A stretch of DNA of 53,273 bases from Clostridia bacterium (GTDB lineage Bacteria > Bacillota > Clostridia > Christensenellales > Borkfalkiaceae), in contig JAGHJP010000028.1 in the NCBI GenBank assembly GCA_017886575.1, positions 1 to 53,273 on the forward strand, in the 5' to 3' direction. A program made the translations under genes and the position numbers. Positions 44,479 through 52,626 of this stretch are shown piece after piece. The notes beneath the pieces were generated by a model. It had not been told where the DNA came from, searched no databases, and saw only the letters and a list, made by a program, of their open reading frames with translations. The number at the start of each line of letters is the position of its first letter. The first letter of the stretch is position 1.

Positions 44479-44606
44479 TTGTAAAACTTCCACAATACAT
44501 TGCAGTTCTTACACAAATTTCACTTTTTCGTCAAAAATCATCTTTTTTTGCGGTGTTCGTATTCCCATGGAATTTTAACAACGAATGATAAAACAATTCA
44601 GCCATC

Positions 44607-44639
44607 AAAAAAATGAGCCCGGTACAATACCGAACTCAT
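44607..44639 (-). terminator. Terminator of the lipoprotein/GH3-C operon
   Basis: On the minus strand, ATGAG..CGGTA pairs with TACCG..CTCAT and is followed by seven Ts, about 90 bases past the GH3-C stop. Confidence 0.75.
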
Positions 44640-44730
44640 TTCCAAACGATTCAATTCAGTTTTGCTCCGTCTTTGCGGTGCACCCTATTCACCGGTGGTT
44701 TTGCTTTACCCTTTCCGTATTATAACCTGC

Positions 44731-47700
44731 TTATTTTTTCTTTGCTTTGACAAAGGAAACGACAAGCATTGCCGCGCTGCCGACCGTGAGAACGATGCAC
44801 ACGATCATGGCGGACAGAATGGCCGTCTGCCACCAGGGCATGGCGGGAACGATCTCGGCGCGCCCGATGTTCATGGCGTGGCTGTTGATGACGCTGTATA
44901 TGATGTGCTTGGCTGCAAGGCGGCACGCCGACACGATGGCTGGATCGTTCGCATAATCGGTCAGTTTTGCCGACATTGTGGAGCCGTAGCCGTCCCACAG
45001 ATCCTGTCCTGCCAACACGCCAAGGCGCATATCCATATAGTCCGCCATGACCGAACAGTCGGTGATCGCCGCGCCCTTCATGCCCCACTCGTCGCGGAGA
45101 ATGCCGGTCATCAGACCGCGGTGCGCGCCCGACCAAACGACGCCGAGACGGTTGAAGGAGGACATGACGCCCAGACCGCCGCCCGCAACGGAGCCCTCGA
45201 ACCCTTCGAGATAAATTTCGCGGATCGCCTGTTCGTTGGACCAGGTGCTGATGCCGTAGCGGCCCTCCTCCTGATCGTTGAGCGCAAAGTGCTTGGTGAA
45301 GACATACACGCCGCGTTCCTGAATGGCTTCAACTTCCACGGCACACATCTCGCCGCTCAGCCACCCGTCTTCGGAGTAGTACTCGAAATTGCGGCCCGAA
45401 TAGGGCGTTCTGTGGATGTTGGCGCCGGGCCCGTAGATGCCCGTATACTTGCTCTCGTCGTCCTCGGCGGAAGCACGCTGGAAGTCCTCGCCGATGCACT
45501 TGCCCATTTCGGCGACGAGTTCGCGGTTGAAGGTCGCCGCCATGACGTCCTCGGACGTATATGCCATGGCGCTTTCGCCGCCGAGCAGGCTGGCGGTCAG
45601 CCCCTGGGGCCCGTTCTCGTCCTTGGTGCCGGGCAGGTTGATGCTGGGAGCGGGCTGCGTGAGATGGAACCCGTCGGCGACAAGCGACGCCATTTCGCTG
45701 TAAGGCATCTGATCGAGCAACTTTTCCCACTGCGGGTCGTCATACGCCTTATCGCGCATGTCGATGGCATACAGATCGCCCGCCGCGCCCTGCGTGGGCA
45801 GCTCGGTCGCGTCCGCCCAATATGCGTCTTTATAGCGCTCCACAAGAGCGGCGCGGCCGTTTTCGCCCGTTTCGTCGTGCGTCAGCCCGTCCGCCCACAT
45901 GGCATCGTTGACGGAGAGGGACTTGACTTCCGTGGGGAAGGTGCCCGTCCAGTCGCTGCGGGTGAGATAGGTGATGGTCTGATCCGCCGTGCCCTCGTAT
46001 TTGTTGAGGTCGGCATTGTCGAAGCGGTTGGTGATATCGTTGCCCGTTGCCGAAGAGACGGAGAACGTTTCGGTGTCGAGCGCGGGATTGTTCCACTTGG
46101 CGGCGAGCGCCGCGTTGCCCGTACCCTCGCCGGGGAAGCCGTACATCCTGCTCTCGTCGAGCGAAATGTTCCGATCGGCCGCCTTGGCGCGGATGACGTT
46201 GTTGACGGCGTCGTGCGCATTGCGCCCCGCCGTGAACCAATAGTCCCCCGCATCGAGAATGTACGTTTTTGCGTGATTGCTGTCGTAGGAAGTCAGATCT
46301 TCCTTGTCGACGGTGACGGTGTACGTTTCGGTAGCGCCCGCGCGGATCTCCTGCTTGTCGAAACCGCAGAGCTCGACCGAGGCCTTTTCCACGCCGTATC
46401 TTTGGTCGTAGTCCTCCGTATACGGCGAACTGAAATAGATCTGCACGGTGTGCTTGGCGTCCGCGTCCCCCGTGTTCTTGACGTCCACGGAAACGGTGAA
46501 CGTCTTGCCGTCGTCGCTTTCCGTCACGCTGAAATCGGAATATTCGAACGTGCTGTAACTCAAACCGTAGCCAAAGGGATAGGCGACGTCGGCGGCATAG
46601 TCGTAATCGCCCGCGTTTTCGTTACCGAAGACATAATCTTCGTATCTCGTTTCGTAGTAACGATAGCCGACATAGATGCCTTCCTGATAGATGACGTAAT
46701 TCCGGTTTGCCTTTTTAACGCCCGCATCGGTGTTGTTCTGCCCCGTGGCCAGCCCGAGCTCGTCCGCATTGGCGTACGGGAACGCGCCGAAGTTGACCAT
46801 GGCGGGAGAAGAATGATTGTCTTTGAGGAAGGTATCCACGATGCGGCCCGAGGGATTGATGTTGCCCGCGAGGATGTCCGCCACCGCGTTGATGCCCGTC
46901 ATGCCCACGTCGCCGATCCACAGCGCCGCGTCGATGTCGTAATCGTCGAGAAAGTCAAGCTGCAAAGAATTCGCCGAATTCAGAAGCACGACGATCTTTT
47001 CAAACACGCCGTCTTCCTTATATTGCTGAATATGGTCGAGCATGTCGGTTTCTTCCTGCGAAAGGCGGAGATAGTCGCCGTCCGTGCTGTCGTAATCGGT
47101 CGCGCCGTTGGAAGTGAAGCAAGCCTCGTCGTCGGGCAGGTCCGCGCCCTCGCCGCCCGAACGGGCGAGCACGACGAGCGCCACGTCGCCGTAATTCGCA
47201 AAGGAACTCGTCACGCCCGCCGATTCATATTCGCTCCAGGGCACTTCGTTGATGCGGTACTGCCCCTGATTGCCGCCCGTGGTGGCGGCGTTCACGCGCT
47301 CGTAACCGGAAGTGACGTAGAACGTCCAGAGATCCTGATTGATACAGCCTTCCCCGAAACGGCTGGTAAGCGCTGCATGGAGAGTGGTGGCTTCGTCCGC
47401 ATTCACGCTGCCCGACCCCGTGCCGCCGTACAGAAGGTTGACGGATGATTGGGAGAAACAGCTGAATTTGGTGCCTTGCGCAAGAGGCAGGGCGTTGTCG
47501 TTGTTGAAAAGGAGCGCCGCGCCCTCCCCTTCGATGTCTTCGCAGAGCTGCGCTTCATGTTCCGCCAGCGTGGCATTATCCATGGCGAGCGGCTCGTAGA
47601 AGATCTGTGCATCGGGATCTTTGATGACCCTGAAGTTGGTCGTTCCGAGCGCGGCATTGATGGCGACGGAGAAATAACTCGTCACAAAATACGCCACGAT

Positions 47701-47769
47701 GAACACGACCATGAATACCGCGAATACAGCCGTCAACGGGATCCACAATTTTTTGGAAAATGCGTTCAT
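44731..47769 (-). CDS. Membrane-anchored, domain-permuted GH3 glycosidase (GH3-C)
   Basis: 1012 aa, the cleanest of the three. N-terminal TM (about 10-33), GH3 C-type domain (AALLFNNDNALPLAQG, SGGEGADLPDD, NPSGRIVDTF), YPFGYGLSYSTFEY, fibronectin-III-like domain, then the TIM barrel with GPGANIHRTPYSGRNFEY, KHFALNDQE and nucleophile D904 in AAITDCSVM, and a C-terminal TM before VSFVKAKKK. The start at 47769 has AGGAGG six bases upstream. It is closest to GH3-A in the N-terminal half (shared VNEVPWS-type and EGIYVGY segments). It lies 106 bases after the lipoprotein gene and is probably co-transcribed with it. Confidence 0.93.
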   Translation of the reverse strand: MNAFSKKLWIPLTAVFAVFMVVFIVAYFVTSYFSVAINAALGTTNFRVIKDPDAQIFYEPLAMDNATLAEHEAQLCEDIEGEGAALLFNNDNALPLAQGTKFSCFSQSSVNLLYGGTGSGSVNADEATTLHAALTSRFGEGCINQDLWTFYVTSGYERVNAATTGGNQGQYRINEVPWSEYESAGVTSSFANYGDVALVVLARSGGEGADLPDDEACFTSNGATDYDSTDGDYLRLSQEETDMLDHIQQYKEDGVFEKIVVLLNSANSLQLDFLDDYDIDAALWIGDVGMTGINAVADILAGNINPSGRIVDTFLKDNHSSPAMVNFGAFPYANADELGLATGQNNTDAGVKKANRNYVIYQEGIYVGYRYYETRYEDYVFGNENAGDYDYAADVAYPFGYGLSYSTFEYSDFSVTESDDGKTFTVSVDVKNTGDADAKHTVQIYFSSPYTEDYDQRYGVEKASVELCGFDKQEIRAGATETYTVTVDKEDLTSYDSNHAKTYILDAGDYWFTAGRNAHDAVNNVIRAKAADRNISLDESRMYGFPGEGTGNAALAAKWNNPALDTETFSVSSATGNDITNRFDNADLNKYEGTADQTITYLTRSDWTGTFPTEVKSLSVNDAMWADGLTHDETGENGRAALVERYKDAYWADATELPTQGAAGDLYAIDMRDKAYDDPQWEKLLDQMPYSEMASLVADGFHLTQPAPSINLPGTKDENGPQGLTASLLGGESAMAYTSEDVMAATFNRELVAEMGKCIGEDFQRASAEDDESKYTGIYGPGANIHRTPYSGRNFEYYSEDGWLSGEMCAVEVEAIQERGVYVFTKHFALNDQEEGRYGISTWSNEQAIREIYLEGFEGSVAGGGLGVMSSFNRLGVVWSGAHRGLMTGILRDEWGMKGAAITDCSVMADYMDMRLGVLAGQDLWDGYGSTMSAKLTDYANDPAIVSACRLAAKHIIYSVINSHAMNIGRAEIVPAMPWWQTAILSAMIVCIVLTVGSAAMLVVSFVKAKKK

Positions 47770-47875
47770 TTTATCCTCCTTAATTTTTTTACGGTCAGGG
47801 GGCGAGGATGTGGGCATGCCCGCATTGAACGCCCATTTGCCGTTCTGTTTCCTGTCTTGTTCCCCTCAAAAGGAT

Positions 47876-49018
47876 TTATACCGCCTCTTCGTCCGCGATC
47901 GCGGTCATGGTGTGGTCCTCGTCGTTGAGCGTCCACTGATCCAGGCTCGGCCACATCATTTCGGAATACGACCCCTGCCCGTCTTCCTTGATCCAGGTCA
48001 GGGTGATCACGTCGCCCTCCCTGACATAGGTGCAGTGATAGACGAAACCGCCGTTCATATAGTCTACCGTCGCATTTGTTTCGTCGTCCAGCGTCAGAAT
48101 GACGGCACCCAGCGAGGCGCTGCCGGTGTATACGTTGTCGGGCGTCTCCTGCGCCGCGGCTTCGGGAATATCGGAGTAGCTGCCGCAAGTCAGGTCGAAG
48201 GTCACCGAATAGTCGCCGTAGATGACGTATTCATAGGAGAAGGAAGCGGTGTCCGCACCGGTGTCGACGGTGACGGGAATGGTTTCCGTGCCGATCGTAA
48301 CCGTCATGTTGCCCGCCGCATCGTTGGCATAGGCGCCCTCTGCCACCTGGTTGTAGCCGCTGTAAACGAGGAGCGTGCCTCCCTCTTGGATGTATACCGT
48401 ACCGCCGTTGTCCGACGTGAACGTCGTAACGGATGCGGGCGGCGTGAACACGGCGACGTTTTCCTGAATGAACTCGTCGGCGTTCTCGTAGAGCGCGCCC
48501 TCCTGTCCTTCGAAGTCGACGGCACGCGGAGCGAAGGAACCCAAGCCCGGCATGATGGGCAGATCCAGCGTCACCGAATAGGACGCGCCCCTCTTATAGG
48601 CGGTGCCGCTTGCGGAATCCACGGCTTCGCCGTCGTCGTTATAACTGGCGACCGAAATGGAAATGCCCGTAACGCCGTCTTTCACGCTCTCTTCCCACGT
48701 GCCGGTCATGTAATCCGCCTGATAAGCGCTGTTCTCCGCCGCCGGCGCGTCGTTATAGGTGAGATGGCTGTACTTATCCATCGCGGCGGTGCCGTCCGCG
48801 TTCAGCTTCAGCCAGAGCGTGCACTGCATGCCGTAATTGGCAAGGTCGGCGTCGTCCATCACGCCGACAAACTGATAGGTCTTTCCCGTACCGTCGCCGC
48901 CGGAAGTACCGCCGGAGCTGTCTTTGTCCGGATCGTCCGCGCAGCCGGCGACCGCAAACACGGTCGCGACGGAAAACAATGCAAGTACAAATCCCATAAG
49001 CAATCTTTTGACTTTCAT
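47876..49018 (-). CDS. Lipoprotein of unknown function upstream of GH3-C
   Basis: 380 aa. The lipobox is VAGC (C26), followed by a Ser/Gly/Asp linker and a wholly beta-rich acidic body. Two lipocalin-like or META-like segments with repeated G-x-W/Y and LxLNADGTA patterns (about 45-170 and 220-380) are visible, the second ending in SLDQWTLNDEDHTM. I cannot name a family. GGGAGG lies seven bases before the ATG. It is the first gene of the operon with GH3-C and divergent from TCS2; a substrate-capture role is inferred. Confidence 0.78.
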   Translation of the reverse strand: MKVKRLLMGFVLALFSVATVFAVAGCADDPDKDSSGGTSGGDGTGKTYQFVGVMDDADLANYGMQCTLWLKLNADGTAAMDKYSHLTYNDAPAAENSAYQADYMTGTWEESVKDGVTGISISVASYNDDGEAVDSASGTAYKRGASYSVTLDLPIMPGLGSFAPRAVDFEGQEGALYENADEFIQENVAVFTPPASVTTFTSDNGGTVYIQEGGTLLVYSGYNQVAEGAYANDAAGNMTVTIGTETIPVTVDTGADTASFSYEYVIYGDYSVTFDLTCGSYSDIPEAAAQETPDNVYTGSASLGAVILTLDDETNATVDYMNGGFVYHCTYVREGDVITLTWIKEDGQGSYSEMMWPSLDQWTLNDEDHTMTAIADEEAV

Positions 49019-49101
49019 GTAAAAACCTCCCTTATCCGACAGATCTTCCGCCGGTTTTTGCAGCGGCATGCTGTAACAATTTCATGTCGCTTTTGCCGCT
49101 C

Positions 49102-49130
49102 ATTATAAATCGAGCCGCCCCCCTTTTCAA
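49102..49130 (-). promoter_or_regulatory. Promoter of the lipoprotein/GH3-C operon
   Basis: On the minus strand, TTGAAA (49130-49125), 17 bp, TATAAT (49107-49102). Between this and the divergent TCS2 promoter (49131-49328) there is no gene. Nested inverted repeats are present: GCGCAAACTT (49202-49211) with AAGTTTGCGC (49300-49309), and ACTCCTT (49227-49233) with AAGGAGT (49252-49258). Confidence 0.75.
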
Positions 49131-49277
49131 CCCAAACCGCGCAATCTTATTTTTTTCCCGCCCCGATTTATTTTCATCGTTCCCATCCTTTCCTTTTGGC
49201 GGCGCAAACTTACATAAAAAGAAAACACTCCTTTTGCAGAGGAAACAAAATAAGGAGTAAAATACGACTTTGAGCGA

Positions 49278-49307
49278 TAAGTTTAGGACACTTAAAAACA
49301 AGTTTGC
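49278..49307 (+). promoter_or_regulatory. Probable LytTR-domain binding site upstream of TCS2
   Basis: TAAGTTTAG (49278-49286), exactly 12 bp, CAAGTTTGC (49299-49307). This is the same 21-bp period and GTT core as the site at GH3-A. It ends 21 bp before the -35 box, suggesting autoregulation. Confidence 0.6.
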
Positions 49308-49328
49308 GCTGTATATTTTCTTTACCCC

Positions 49329-49357
49329 TTGACAAGCCGGCAAATTGTGATTATACT
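49329..49357 (+). promoter_or_regulatory. Promoter of TCS2
   Basis: TTGACA (49329-49334), 17 bp, TATACT (49352-49357). The expected transcript start, about 49364, coincides with the first base of the tandem repeat. Confidence 0.8.
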
Positions 49358-49363
49358 GAAGTT

Positions 49364-49403
49364 ATGAAACACAGATCCGTATTATGAAACACAGATCCGT
49401 ACT
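49364..49403 (+). repeat. Tandem 20-bp direct repeat at the TCS2 transcript start
   Basis: ATGAAACACAGATCCGTATT followed directly by ATGAAACACAGATCCGTACT; 19 of 20 bases agree. Each unit begins with ATG. The first opens a 7-codon frame; the second is in frame with the regulator. No ribosome binding site precedes either. Confidence 0.9.
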
Positions 49404-49425
49404 CATTTACGGGAAGGGGGAAGGA

Positions 49426-50139
49426 ATGTATACGATCGCGATCGTGGAAGACGACAAGACGCAGGCGGCGAGCCTGAAAGAATATCTGTTGCGATATGCC
49501 GCCGAAAACGGTGAAGCCTTTGCCGTAAAAACATTCTCCAACGCCGTGATATTTCTCGAAAATTATACGGCAGTGTACGACGTGGTATTTATGGACATCA
49601 AGATGCCCTATCTCAACGGCATTGCCGCCGCGCACAAACTGCGGGAGTTGGACAAGGGCGTACTGCTCTTTTTCATCACCAGCCTGACGCAGTATGCCAT
49701 ACGCGGCTACGAAGTGGACGCACTCAACTACATCGTGAAACCCGTCGAATACAATGAATTTGCCTTGAAATTCAAAAAGGCCGTGGACAGGCTGGCAGAA
49801 AAAAAGTCCGGGGAACTGCTCGTTCCCACGGACATGGGGTATAAGAAAATATCTCCCGCGGAAATTTATTACGTCGAGGTGCGCGGACATCATTGCAAAT
49901 ATCATACGACGGAAGGAGAATATAAACAATATCAAACCATCCGATCCGTCGAAGAAAAACTTTTGCCCTACGGGTTTGCGCGGTGCAACAACTGTTACCT
50001 CGTCAACCTGCGGCACGTCAGCTCGGTGAAAGATTATACCGCCGTCGTGGGCGGGGAAGAACTGCAAATTTCCCATCCGCGCAAAAAGGAATTTATGCGG
50101 CGCCTGACCGCATTCTTCGACGGTGAAAAAAATGGTTGA
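49426..50139 (+). CDS. LytTR-family response regulator, TCS2
   Basis: 237 aa. Receiver domain: E8/D9/D10 pocket, D57 phospho-acceptor (VFMDIKM), K105 (VKPVEY). LytTR domain from about 133, with FARCNNCYLVN and a basic SHPRKKEF end. I chose the ATG at 49426 because GGGGGAAGGA lies directly upstream and the protein then begins YTIAIVEDD, like TCS1. It is paralogous to the regulator at 3.6-4.4 kb. Its stop overlaps the kinase start. Confidence 0.93.
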   Translation: MYTIAIVEDDKTQAASLKEYLLRYAAENGEAFAVKTFSNAVIFLENYTAVYDVVFMDIKMPYLNGIAAAHKLRELDKGVLLFFITSLTQYAIRGYEVDALNYIVKPVEYNEFALKFKKAVDRLAEKKSGELLVPTDMGYKKISPAEIYYVEVRGHHCKYHTTEGEYKQYQTIRSVEEKLLPYGFARCNNCYLVNLRHVSSVKDYTAVVGGEELQISHPRKKEFMRRLTAFFDGEKNG

Positions 50140-51505
50140 ACTGATTTCTGTCCTTTTGGGGAAATACACCTACAACGCCTATCTCTTCGCTTCCAATTTT
50201 TTGCAGACGGAATTGTGTGCCGTGCTGTGTTCCTGGTCGAGGAAGAGGCGCAAAGGCTTTGCGCTGCGGCTGACGGTCTGCACCGCTGCGGGCCTTCTCC
50301 TGTGCGTTCCCGTCGCCATGCTGAACACGGAAGCCGCTACGGCGGCGGAGCTGCCCATCCGCGTATTCTGTTACCTGCTCGTTTCGGGCATGGCGTTCGC
50401 CATATTGGCGATCTGCTACGACGAAAAACCCACCGAACTCCTCTTTTGCTGGTGTTCGGGCGTCGCCTATCAGCAGATCAGCACGCGGCTGTACCAGCTC
50501 ATACAAAATATATGCGGCGTCAACGATAAGGCGTCGCTCAGCTTTTTCCCCGGTTCCTTTGCGTGGTTCGACTGGTTGATTTATTTTGCCTATTACATCC
50601 TCGCCTATTTCCTGTGCTGGCTGATATTCCGCAAGCGGGACAGGCTGGAGTTGGACAAAAAAACTGCCATAAACGTGGCTACCATGTCCGCGATCACCGT
50701 GCTTTTGGTGAACGGGTTGGTATGCGTGGCGCGCGTCTATGAAGGGGAAAGCCTGGCGCTGAACATCATCCTGAAAATCTTCTGCATCCTCTTCGGATTC
50801 ATCATCCTGTTCATATGCGCGGGCTTGCTCTCGCAGAGCAAGACGAGGCGCGACATGAACGTGATCAAACACATGTGGCGGCAGGAGCAACTGCAATTCG
50901 AACACGCGAAGGCGAGCATCGACGTCATCAACGCTAAGTGCCACGACCTGAAACACATGTTTGCGCGCCTGGAGAACAAACTCAACCGCGCGGAGATAGA
51001 CGAACTCAAAGAAGCCGTGGAGTTTTACGACAGGAACATCAAGACCGGCAACGAGATTTTGGACGTCATCCTGTGCGAAAAGTCCATGATATGCGCGCGG
51101 GACAATATCCGCCTGACCTGTCTTGCGGACGGGAAACTGCTTTCCTTCCTCTCGCCCGCGCAGACCTATTCCCTCTTCGGAAACATGCTCGACAACGCCA
51201 TCGAAGCGGTGCGACTGCTCACCGACGAAAGCAAGCGCATTATTTCGCTGACAGTGCGCGATGCCGGGGACGCCGTGGAAATCGAGAGCGTGAACTATTG
51301 CGCGGACGAACGGGACATAACAGAAAATATACCGCAAACGAGCAAGACCGACCGCAACAAACACGGTTACGGCATCAAGAACATGAAATATATCACGGAG
51401 CAATACGGCGGCACACTGTACGTCAAGGCGAGCGCCGGCACCTTTACATTGCACATCCGCATGCCAAAAAGAGCTACCCCCCCCCCTGCGGATAAACGTG
51501 CCTGA
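50132..51505 (+). CDS. GHKL-type sensor histidine kinase, TCS2
   Basis: 457 aa. About six or seven hydrophobic segments lie in 1-235. The phospho-acceptor is H271 in NAKCHDLKHMF, the N-box SLFGNMLDNAIEA is canonical, and the G-box is HGYGIKNMKYI. The start is an ATG inside the regulator's last codons (8-bp overlap); a GTG nine bases earlier is also possible. Both have weak ribosome binding sites, so translational coupling is likely. It should phosphorylate the TCS2 regulator. The ligand is unknown. No clear terminator follows; 51506-51650 holds no gene. Confidence 0.92.
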   Translation: MVELISVLLGKYTYNAYLFASNFLQTELCAVLCSWSRKRRKGFALRLTVCTAAGLLLCVPVAMLNTEAATAAELPIRVFCYLLVSGMAFAILAICYDEKPTELLFCWCSGVAYQQISTRLYQLIQNICGVNDKASLSFFPGSFAWFDWLIYFAYYILAYFLCWLIFRKRDRLELDKKTAINVATMSAITVLLVNGLVCVARVYEGESLALNIILKIFCILFGFIILFICAGLLSQSKTRRDMNVIKHMWRQEQLQFEHAKASIDVINAKCHDLKHMFARLENKLNRAEIDELKEAVEFYDRNIKTGNEILDVILCEKSMICARDNIRLTCLADGKLLSFLSPAQTYSLFGNMLDNAIEAVRLLTDESKRIISLTVRDAGDAVEIESVNYCADERDITENIPQTSKTDRNKHGYGIKNMKYITEQYGGTLYVKASAGTFTLHIRMPKRATPPPADKRA

Positions 51506-51650
51506 CCGTCTGCTTTTGCTCCCCTTGCATGACCGGACGGCACTCCCTTGAAACAAGCAAAGAACGGTTAAGACAAGACGAGTCTCAAAACATTCCATCC
51601 GCACCAATGGTAGAGAATATACTCACCTATGTTCAATTTTGATTAAAGTA

Positions 51651-51896
51651 AAGAAAACCAAGCTCAATACTATTTTCATGCGCATGAAGCAGTTTCCGCC
51701 CCACAACCTGCACGACCTGCGGCACACGTCCACCACCAGGTGCCGGGAATGCGGCGTGCCGCGCGAAATCGTTTCCGTGTGAGCGGGACACGCTACCGAC
51801 AACACCATGACAAGCAATGTATACACGCACTTTTCGCGGGAATTTATGTTGAAGGAGGCAAAAAAGGTTATTTATAACCTTTCCAGGCCGATTTAG
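51651..51896 (+). pseudogene. Tyrosine recombinase (phage integrase) C-terminal remnant
   Basis: The frame reads KTKLNTIFMRMKQF, then HNLHDLRHTSTTRCRECG, a clear H-x-L-R-H box. After an in-frame TGA at 51780-51782, where integrases have Trp (VSV-stop-AGHA), come the AGHA box and the NVYTH segment with the catalytic Tyr, ending at TAG 51894. The N-terminal two thirds are missing and there is no start. A decayed integrase next to a tRNA fragment marks an old integration junction. Confidence 0.85.
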
Positions 51897-51924
51897 TCCC
51901 CGCAAAGTCCCCGAAAAGCATAAA

Positions 51925-51981
51925 AAAAGCACCATGTCTTGTGTGTTTCACGCTAAATTAAACCACAAGATATAGTGCTTT
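51925..51981. terminator. Long hairpin with T-runs on both strands
   Basis: AAAAAAGCACCATGTCTTGTG pairs, with two mismatches, with CACAAGATATAGTGCTTTT around a 20-nt loop. It lies between the integrase remnant and the tRNA-Gln fragment. Confidence 0.5.
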
Positions 51982-52021
51982 TGGCTGGGGCGAAGTGATT
52001 CGAACACCCGAATGACGGAGG
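51982..52021 (-). other. tRNA-Gln 3' fragment, probable attachment site
   Basis: On the minus strand: CCTCCGTCATTC, then GGGTGTTCGAATCACTT (T-arm), then CGCCCCA, discriminator G and CCA. A G discriminator with CGCCCCA fits tRNA-Gln (5' end TGGGGCG). The anticodon loop, D-arm and 5' acceptor are absent, so it is not a working tRNA. Integrases commonly use tRNA 3' ends as att sites. Confidence 0.7.
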
Positions 52022-52626
52022 CAAGGCAAATTGACTTTTCGAAAAATCGCTGTTTTTGCCCGTTTTTGAGCCTGAAACCACCGTTTTTTATGCTTTTCTT
52101 CAAAAAGTTTCCCCAATTTTTCCCATTTCATTTCCCCTTTCACTCGTTCTGTTATACTGCATGTAATTGCAAAAACAAGGAGTGAAAAATAAGTTCACAT
52201 ACTGCGGCGCCGATTTATGCCACAAAATAAGGAAAGTATTATAAAATTGAAAGCACATTTTTTCGCGATTATTCTTCTGTTAAAAAGCTGACTAACCTTC
52301 CAATCGCCCAAGAAAAATATGCACAGAAAATACAAGACGCCGATTTTGATTTTGTTTGCATGTTTGAAAAGAACTCTCACCTTTAACACCATGCAAACCA
52401 AGCGAAAAATCATATCTCTTTTGTATCGCGGAGATATTTTTTTACTCAATGCCACAAGTTTTGCTGACATTGGGTCGCCTAGACGTTTTTGACTTTTCCG
52501 CCAATGGCCTCGACCTCGCTTTACCACGTCGTCTCAATCTAAATTACAATAAATTTACATATTTTATTCATCTGCTATATAGTTTTTTCAACTTATCCTT
52601 TGCTACCACGTTTGCAGCCGCTTTTC
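52022..52626. other. Gene-free, AT-rich stretch beside the integration junction
   Basis: No intact gene supported. Short readable pieces exist on the plus strand (AQEKYAQKIQDADFDFVCM near 52312-52370), ended by stops and without a ribosome binding site. They are probably debris of an inserted gene, and I cannot assign them. Confidence 0.4.

Noticed and set aside
49278-49309. LytTR-type repeats at the TCS1, GH3-B-cassette and GH3-C-operon promoters
   Set aside because: I looked for 9-bp repeats with a 12-bp spacer upstream of these promoters. Only weak matches (for example AAGAACTGC and AAGTTTTAC before 44478) were found, too poor to report.
52195-52527. A minus-strand open frame of 110 codons
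   Set aside because: Strongly basic, with no ribosome binding site or recognisable pattern, in the decayed stretch next to the integration junction.
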